The translations under genes and the position numbers were made by a program. Under the pieces are notes generated by a model. It made no database searches. It was not told the origin of the DNA and was given only the letters and a program-made list of their open reading frames with translations. This document shows positions 58,089 through 64,000 of a stretch of 64,000 nucleotides of DNA, one piece after another. Position 1 is the first letter of the stretch. Each line of letters starts with the position of its first letter. This DNA comes from Symbiodinium natans (lineage: Eukaryota > Sar > Dinophyceae > Suessiales > Symbiodiniaceae): the NCBI GenBank assembly GCA_905221605.1, contig CAJNDS010002363.1, positions 344,589 through 408,588 on the forward strand, read 5' to 3'.

Positions 58089-58314
58089 ATTCAACAATGA
58101 CCCAGTGAAAGCCTCCATGATCTTCTTACTCCTCCAATAGGCAAGGGGAAAACAGGTCAAACTTCATGCTTCCTACCAATTTTAAAAGGAAACCCAACAA
58201 GTTTAGGGTTTAAGGTTTAGGATTTAGGGTTTAAGGTTTAGGGTTTAGGGATTAAGGTTTAGGGCTTTGGGTTTAGGGTTTAAGGTTTCGGGTTTAGGGC
58301 TTAGGGTTTAGGAC

Positions 58315-58425
58315 TGTTGGCGAAGTAAGTCTTCCGAGCGACTTGGCAGCGGACGGCCCAGCCAGCAGCTGCCAGCCCAATGAGCTGCCGCGCAAGTGCC
58401 TCGAAGGGGAGGAGGATCGGATTGG
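58315..58425 (-). CDS. Coding island, unknown family
   Basis: ILLPFEALARQLIGLAAAGW then AVRCQVARKTYFANS. Amphipathic helical segment. Confidence 0.5.
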
Positions 58426-58600
58426 GGTTTAGGGTTTAGGGTTTAGGGTTTAGGGTTTAGGGTTTAGGGTTTAGGGTTTAGGGTTTAGGGTTTAGGGTTT
58501 AGGGTTTAGGGTTTAGGGTTTAGGGTTTGGAGTTTGGGGTTTGGGGTTTGGGGTTTGGGGTTTGGGGTTTGGGGTTTGGGGTTTGGGGTTCAGGGTTCAG
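58425..58600. repeat. TTTAGGG array passing into TTTGGGG array
   Basis: About 14 TTTAGGG units followed by about nine TTTGGGG units and then TTCAGGG units, in phase. Confidence 0.95.
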
Positions 58601-59327
58601 GGTTGAGGGTTTAGGGTTTCGGGTACTTGGGGGCTTCGACTCTCGCACCTGGCAAGAACAGGCAAGGCTTCGGGAGGCTACAGCTCTCCTCACTTGTTCG
58701 GTTGAACCCTTCAACCCTAAACTCTAAACCTTAAACCCCAAACCCTTAACTTAGGACAACCCGAAACCCTTCAGGATCATAGAGGGACGTACAGTTTTCA
58801 GCTGATCAGGGCTTGGGGTCTGAAAGACTCGCTTCAATCCATAACCCGCTTAAGGGTCATATAAGAGTCAAAGGTGCAGGACCCAATTCCCCCAAAAAAG
58901 AGCCATATGTAGGGGAGATATAGGGTCCCTAAGTTCTTAAAAAGGTAATTGTCTAGGCCCAAGGGTCTAGGTTTAGGACTTAAGGCTTTACGGCAAGAGT
59001 AAGCAACAATGCCCTCATTTTTTTGGTTTTGGGCAAAAGACGGGAACCCCAAACCCTGAACGAATAAGGGCCTACTCCGGGTCCTGGCTTTTGGGAGGCC
59101 AGGCTTCGAAGGACTTCTGCATCAACGTTGCTCAAATCGGCTCATGACTTAGGGGTTCTGCAACTCGTGAGGGTTGGGGGGGTCCCTACGTCCCAAGCCC
59201 TCGAAACTCTTGGTATAGGGTTTACCTAAACCCTAAACCCTAAACCCTAAACCCTAAACCCTAAACCCTAAACCCTAAACCCTAAACTCCAAGCCCTAAG
59301 CCCTAAACCGTAAACTTTATAGTCCCG

Positions 59328-59385
59328 CAGCAACCATGACTTCGGCGCTCTGCTGAGCAGGGCTCTGACCTTGACGAGTCTGAAC
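59328..59385 (-). CDS. Coding island, unknown family
   Basis: Acceptor CGTCAAG|GTC, then VRALLSRAPKSWLLRDYK. A second island at 59572-59632 reads GAELELLLRKLTMRPAPSAA. Confidence 0.45.
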
Positions 59386-59864
59386 ATTACCCAACACCCT
59401 ACACCCCACAGGGTGTCCTTCTTTTGTTCCTAAAACGTGGTGCTGCAAGTCCACCTGGGGGGGGTTTTACTAGGGTTTACGAGAATGAGGGTTTAGGGTT
59501 TAGGGTCTCGGGTCATAATCATAATACAGACCCCAATAAGCCCCCCGAATATCGGAACCCCCCCCCCCCATCTGCTGCCGAAGGGGCTGGTCGCATCGTG
59601 AGCTTTCGAAGCAGGAGCTCGAGCTCAGCACCGTGATGGCATGGAAAGTCGCAATCTGAGTCTGCTAAACTGAGTGGTGCTTTGAAGCCGTTTGAACATT
59701 ATTTTTGAATAGGTTGCCTTAAACGGGAAGAAGGGAAATTCAAAAATCATCCCAAAGCACAACGCGGAATAATAAGCTGTTTCAACAGATGGCTGCTGGT
59801 TTCGGATTCACGCTCCGATTTGACAAGTTAACGCCATGCGATGCGGTGAAGGGTTTCATCTTTC

Positions 59865-60000
59865 AGAATCAGAGACATCGCAGCTGTAGCCTGAAACCTC
59901 GCGGCCCTTCCACGACTCTTCTGCAACTCCACGCGTGTAAGCTGCTTTGAGGCACAAAAGCACAAGCTCAGCCAGCCCAGTCTGCAACACTTCGGCTCTC
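59865..60000 (-). CDS. Coding island, unknown family
   Basis: AEVLQTGLAELVLLCLKAAY then TRGVAEESWKGREVSGYSCD. About 45 codons, the longest island here. Likely the exon after 60090-60205. Confidence 0.55.
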
Positions 60001-60089
60001 ACACTCGAACAAGGCAGGCAGCAAGGAATCGGTCGGTCTCACAACCAGTGCCTATTTTTCCACTGGAGGATTATCTTGCTTCAGCAGCT

Positions 60090-60205
60090 GCTGCGCGACA
60101 GTACCTTGAAATCTTTGGCAGCATCCTTCAATACCAGGAGACAGCGCTCATTCCGATCACTGCCGCAGGTCGTAAAGAGCAAACCGCAGTTGGGTGAGCT
60201 CGCGA
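60090..60205 (-). CDS. Coding island, unknown family
   Basis: SPNCGLLFTTCGSDRNERCL then LVLKDAAKDFKVLS, about 36 codons. An island at 60318-60415 (QPSIMRQLRKLGVHLVTG) is probably the exon before it. Confidence 0.55.
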
Positions 60206-60725
60206 CACTATCTTAGGGGCTGAATACCCTAGCCCAAAAAGGCTTCACCTTTTATTTGTGATAGGATTATATATATATATATATATATATCCAAAAAGGG
60301 TTAAAGGTTAACTATCCAGCCCCTAAGCTATAGAAAGGTTCCTGTGACAAGATGGACTCCGAGCTTGCGCAATTGCCGCATGATGCTTGGCTGCAATGAG
60401 CTACTCCAACTCTACACAGGGCCGTTTTAAGGGGCTGATAGGGTAGAAAAGCCCATGCTGGTATAGCCGTCACTCTAGAACACCCTGCTAGAACAGTGCA
60501 GCGACGGCGTGCAGCAATGGACCCTTGCTCATTCTGTGGCAAATCAAGTCGTCAGCCTCAGACGCTGTTCTCCGAGGCGACATTCTGTGCTGAAACTCGC
60601 GCACGGCGCTTCCTAACACTAAGGGGAACGGTCGGGCCCAAATAGCATACCCTGGACTCTTCTTTATTATGGGAACAGCGGCCTTCAAGGCCAAGGGAGC
60701 CCCCTCAGTATAGGAAACGGGTGGC

Positions 60726-63700
60726 TCACTTCGAAACTGAGAGATTGCCGGCACGGTCCATGGGTGTGCCATCGACAAGATAGCCCACATCCTCAGTTCT
60801 TACAATAAGGGGGCACCCTTTTTGGGGTTGGTTACTTGAAGCGGGAACCTTGAACCCCTAAACCCTAAACCCTAAACCCTAAACCCTGAACCCTAAACCC
60901 TAAACCCTAAACCCTCATAAGCCCTAATTGACCCCGAAACCGCCACTGGGATGCCAAGCATCGGCAGCGTAGGTGGATGCTGGTAGGGCCGAGCCGGGCG
61001 TGTGCGTGTCGGGCTGGATGCGTTCCTATACTGAATTTGAGAGTTTAAGGTTTAGGGTTTAGGGTACTGAACTTGGAACCCCTAGCAAAAAAAAAAACAT
61101 AACTTTAGCTGTTTCTTAGGAAGTAAAGTGCCCTAAAAAATCATAATTTAGCTGTTTCTTAGGCACTAAAGTGCCCAAAAAAATCACAATTTTAGCTGTT
61201 TCTTTGGAATTAGAGCCCCCAAAAGAACAAAAATGTTGCCAAACATCCCCGAGGTTCCGGATGATTCATGGCATTACCCGCCTTGTTCAATGGGGTCCCA
61301 TCCTGGGATGGCCCTTAAAACAATCTGAAAACTATTGGGGTCAGGGTTAGGGTTTAGTGTTTAGGGTTTAGGGTTTGGGGTTTAGGGTTTAGGGATAGTC
61401 CTGGAGATGATCCTCCTTAAACCCAAGAAGGGAAAATACAAAATGTATGTTAGGTGCCTGCCTAGCATCCGGCAGGTAGCCCACGTCATTCACGAAGTTG
61501 GCTCGAGGAAGCGGAGATCCTGGAGCGTGGCGGTCAGGCTGGATGGTTTCTGGATGGTTGATGGCATTGCCGGCGCGGTTAATGGGCGTTCCATCTGGCA
61601 GATAGCCCGTGTCGTTGCTGTAGTCCAGGTCCGCATAGGCATCCTTCATGGGCTAGTATACCCTACAACACCCTCAAAAAGGCCCTTAATAGGCTAGTAT
61701 ACCCTCTAACCCCTCTAAACAGGCCCTTTATAGGGTTGGCTAGGGATTCTCTAAGGCCTAATAGCCCATGCTGGTAGGCATCCTTCTGAAAGCCATAGGC
61801 GAAGCCCACACTGTGGCGCACGTTTCTGACAGCTTGGGCAGAGCCAACGAAGGCCGCCGCAGCCACTGGGCCCGGCGCAGCTGGCGAGGTTTGCTCGGCT
61901 TCCGCAGCGAACTTCACGGAGTTGTTCCCGGCAGTCTCCAAAGGAGTGCCGTCCACCAGGTAGCCCACGTCAGCCGCGTACACGGAAGATGGCAAGGGTG
62001 ATCCTGGTGTGTGCGGATCGGGCTGCATCGATTCGGGGTGGTTGATGGCATTGCCAGCGGCATTCAACGGGGTGCCATCCGGCAGGTAGCCGACCGAGTT
62101 CATGAAGTTGGCCCTTGGCAATGGAGATCCTGGAGCGTGCTTGTCTGGGCCAATGCTTTCAGGATGGTTGATCGCATTCCCTGCCCTGTTGAGCGCGGTG
62201 CCATCAGGCAAGTAGCCGACATCGTTGCTGAACTCCAACTCAGCGTAGACATCTTTCTGGAAGCTGTACTCGAACTTCCTCCCATGCATAGCCACGGTGG
62301 GTCCAGCTGGCGCAGCTAGTGCAGCTGCTGTTGGAGCGGGCATTGTTGCGGGAGCACTGGAACCCACGAACGCAGCCGCCGCCGCGGCAGGCGGAGATGC
62401 TGGCATGTCCTTCACGGAGTTGTTCCCGGCAGTCTCCAAAGGAGTGCCGTCCACGAGGTAGCCCACGTCAGCCGCGTACACGGAAGTTGGCAAGGGTGAT
62501 CCTGGTGTGTGCGGATCGGGCTGCATCGATTCGGGGTGGTTGATGGCATTGCCAGCGGCATTCAACGGGGTGCCATCCGGCAGGTAGCCGACCGAGTTCA
62601 TGAAGTTGGCCCTTGGCAATGGAGATCCTGGAGCGTGCTTGTCTGGGCCAATGCTTTCAGGATGGTTGATCGCATTCCCTGCCCTGTTGAGCGCGGTGCC
62701 ATCAGGCAAGTAGCCGACATCGTTGCTGAACTCCAACTCAGCGTAGACATCTTTCTGGAAGCTGTACTCGAACTTCCTCCCATGCATAGCCACGGTGGGT
62801 CCAGCTGGCGCAGCTAGTGCAGCTGCTGTTGGAGCGGGCATTGTTGCGGGAGCACTGGAACCCACGAACGCAGCCGCCGCCGCGGCAGGCGGAGATGCTG
62901 GCATGTCCTTCACGGAGTTGTTCCCGGCAGTCTCCAAAGGAGTGCCGTCCACGAGGTAGCCCACGTCAGCCGCGTACACGGAAGTTGGCAAGGGTGATCC
63001 TGGTGTGTGCGGATCGGGCTGCATCGATTCGGGGTGGTTGATGGCATTGCCAGCGGCATTCAACGGGGTGCCATCCGGCAGGTAGCCGACCGAGTTCATG
63101 AAGTTGGCCCTTGGCAATGGAGATCCTGGAGCGTGCTTGTCTGGGCCAATGCTTTCAGGATGGTTGATCGCATTCCCTGCCCTGTTGAGCGCAGTGCCAT
63201 CAGGCAAGTAGCCGACATCGTTGCTGAACTCCAACTCAGCGTAGACATCTTTCTGGAAGCTGTACTCGAACTTCCTCCCATGCATAGCCACGGTGGGTCC
63301 AGCTGGCGCAGCTGGTGCAGCTGCTGTTGGAGCAGGCATTGTGGCGGGAGCACTGGAACTGGAACCCACGAACGCAGCTGCCGCCGCGGCAGGCGGAGAT
63401 GCTGGCACGTCCTTCACGGAGTTGTTCCCGGCAGTCTCCAAAGGAGTGCCGTCCGCGAGGTAGCCCACATCAGCCACGTAGGAGGAGGATGGCAGTGGGG
63501 AACCTGCGACATGCGAATCGGGCTGCATCGATTCGGGGTGGTTGATGGCATTGCCAGCGGCGTTCAACGGAGTGCCATCCGGCAGGTAGCCGACCGAGTT
63601 TACGAAGTTTGCTCGGGGCAACGGGGATCCAGCAATGTGACGGTCCGCAGCGATGGTCTCTGGATGGTTCACCGCATTTCCGGCTTTGTTGAGAGGGGTT

Positions 63701-64000
63701 CCATCTGGAAGGTAGCCAACATCGTTGACAAACTCCAGGTCCGCGTAAACATTCTTCTGGAAAGCATACCTGTGACTCCCAAACCCTACCAAAAAAGCAG
63801 ATTCTAACTCCCACGCTAAACATTAAAATTGGGCCTAACCCCCCCCCCCCCCCCCAAAAAAAAAAAAAAAAAAAATCGTAGGTCCATGGAGCCCCAGGTA
63901 CTCTGAGACTGCATCCTTGCGGGCAACCTTGGTTGCCTTCTTGAGGGCGCGCGCGCGCCCGGAGACAAGCGTGGCCACCACGATTCCGGCGCAGGCGGCA
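60726..64000 (-). CDS. Tandem-repeat protein with GYLPDGTPLN..GNAINHPE motifs (5' end outside window)
   Basis: Exons 5' to 3': 64000-about 63883 (partial; reads IVVATLVSGRARALKKATK, KVARKDAVSEYLG), about 63769-61783, 61643-61470, 61302-61258, 61025-60963, 60791-60726 (TGA). The protein is built from units such as NDVGYLPDGTPLN.AGNAINH, PES(M/I)(Q/G)PD..(T/A)PGSPLP, plus an Ala/Pro-rich linker and MHGRKFEYSFQKDVYAE. Within the large exon a 498-bp (166-residue) unit is repeated about three times almost identically. Family and function are not recognised. The apparent start of the large ORF at 63792 is a TTG inside an intron end (CACAG|G), so it is not the true start. All four 3' introns are GA-AG, phase 0 and bounded by direct duplications. 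The first intron holds a C15-A20 homopolymer run (63840-63875). Confidence 0.85.
60792..60962 (-). mobile_element. Family C introner-like element with telomere-like array
   Basis: Minus strand: GATG|CTTGGCATCCCAGTGG ... AAGAACTGAG|GATG. Perfect GATG duplication, GA donor. About eight telomere-like units interrupt the family C sequence. Joins TYAA + DVGYLVDGTP. Confidence 0.93.
61026..61257 (-). mobile_element. Family G introner-like element with telomere-like insert
   Basis: Minus strand: GAAC|CTCGGGGATGTTTGG ... AATTCAGTATAG|GAAC. Perfect duplication, GA donor. Three inner units of GCTGTTTCTTAGG type. A short TTTAGGG run splits one end. Joins NHP + ERIQPD. Confidence 0.93.
61303..61469 (-). 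mobile_element. Family I introner-like element with telomere-like array
   Basis: Minus strand: GATG|CTAGGCAGGCACC ... GGGCCATCCCAG|GATG. Perfect duplication, GA donor. The family core TTCCCTTCTTGGGTTTAAGG is followed by about six telomere-like units. Joins GYLP + DGTPLNKAGN. Confidence 0.95.
61644..61782 (-). mobile_element. Family J introner-like element, 8-bp duplication
   Basis: Minus strand: GATGCCTAC|CAGCATGGGCTA ... TAGCCCATGAAG|GATGCCTAT. Here the duplication spans GATGCCTA. GA donor, AG acceptor. Joins FQK + DAYADLDYSN. Confidence 0.93.
63840..63875. repeat. C15-A20 homopolymer pair
   Basis: About 15 C then about 20 A (plus strand), inside the first visible intron of the GYLPDG gene. 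Confidence 0.95.

Larger units (their letters stand above)
13480..61400. repeat. Domain of interstitial telomere-like (TTTAGGG/CCCTAAA) arrays
   Basis: Dozens of arrays of the plant/dinoflagellate-type telomere heptamer, from two to about 18 units, occur in both orientations between 13.48 and 61.4 kb and are essentially absent outside that interval. Larger blocks: 14100-14233, 14695-14797, 22408-22505, 23132-23190, 27175-27265, 27425-27498, 29600-29680, 30000-30135, 39670-39770, 39865-39962, 44280-44345, 46075-46175, 47085-47155, 47360-47495, 48900-49010, 53795-53880, 57295-57345, 58425-58527, 59225-59285. Where exons were resolved, the arrays fall in introns. This is not a chromosome end: genes lie on both sides and the orientation alternates. 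Confidence 0.95.

Noticed and set aside
13480-61400. A real chromosome end or a telomere fusion point
   Set aside because: Arrays alternate orientation dozens of times, are interrupted by exons, and genes continue on both sides.
63790-63792. Start codon of the 709-codon minus ORF
   Set aside because: The codon is TTG and lies in what reads as the 3' end of an intron (CACAG|G); coding similarity begins only after it.

Overview
The window looks like nuclear DNA of a dinoflagellate, most likely of the Symbiodiniaceae/Polarella (Suessiales) type. The evidence is: pentatricopeptide-repeat exons in the dinoflagellate style (ISYNAMISS, VISYCSVMSACEK), introns with GC, GA and GT donors and AG|G acceptors, every recognisable gene on the same (minus) strand, many simple repeats, and very abundant plant-type TTTAGGG/CCCTAAA telomere-like repeats far from any visible chromosome end. 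No CRISPR array, operon or bacterial signal is present. Gene models below were read by eye from the minus strand; exon borders were chosen so that reading frame and family spacing are kept.

Layout. 1-12.7 kb is repeat-rich and gene-poor: an AT-rich island (4.08-4.60 kb), a frameshifted ORF of unknown family (5.0-5.95 kb), a (GCTGTC)n tract, a four-copy palindromic repeat (8.42-8.70 kb), a proline-rich minisatellite (8.95-9.31 kb), a 1.1-kb array of imperfect palindromes (9.73-10.84 kb), a 60-bp minisatellite (11.2-11.7 kb) and GT/GCGTC microsatellites around a 100-N gap. From 13.5 to 61.4 kb the sequence is crowded with telomere-like arrays in both orientations. Between them lie short GC-rich islands that read as minus-strand exons. 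These resolve into a Sel1-repeat gene (12.8-29.5 kb, exons of about 19-94 bp), a PPR gene (30.66-33.36 kb, eight exons), many coding islands of unknown family (33.8-51.3 and 57.7-60.4 kb), a DUF1810 gene (53.9-57.4 kb, at least seven exons), and the 3' part of a tandem-repeat gene with GYLPDGTPLN-type motifs (60.73-64.0 kb).

Main result. The telomere-like arrays lie in introns. Many introns are whole copies of short foldback elements (introner-like). The elements have terminal inverted repeats that start CT and end AG, and they are flanked by a 4-bp direct duplication that is usually of the form GNNN. The upstream copy of the duplication supplies a GC, GA or GT donor, the element's own end supplies the AG acceptor, and splicing restores the target exactly. 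Seven PPR introns, four introns of the GYLPDG gene, and several DUF1810 and Sel1 introns follow this rule, many with perfect duplications. The same families also occur as other copies between exons, and three intronic copies carry telomere-like arrays inside them. The window therefore seems to record intron gain by DNA-transposon-like elements, followed by growth of telomeric repeats within those introns.
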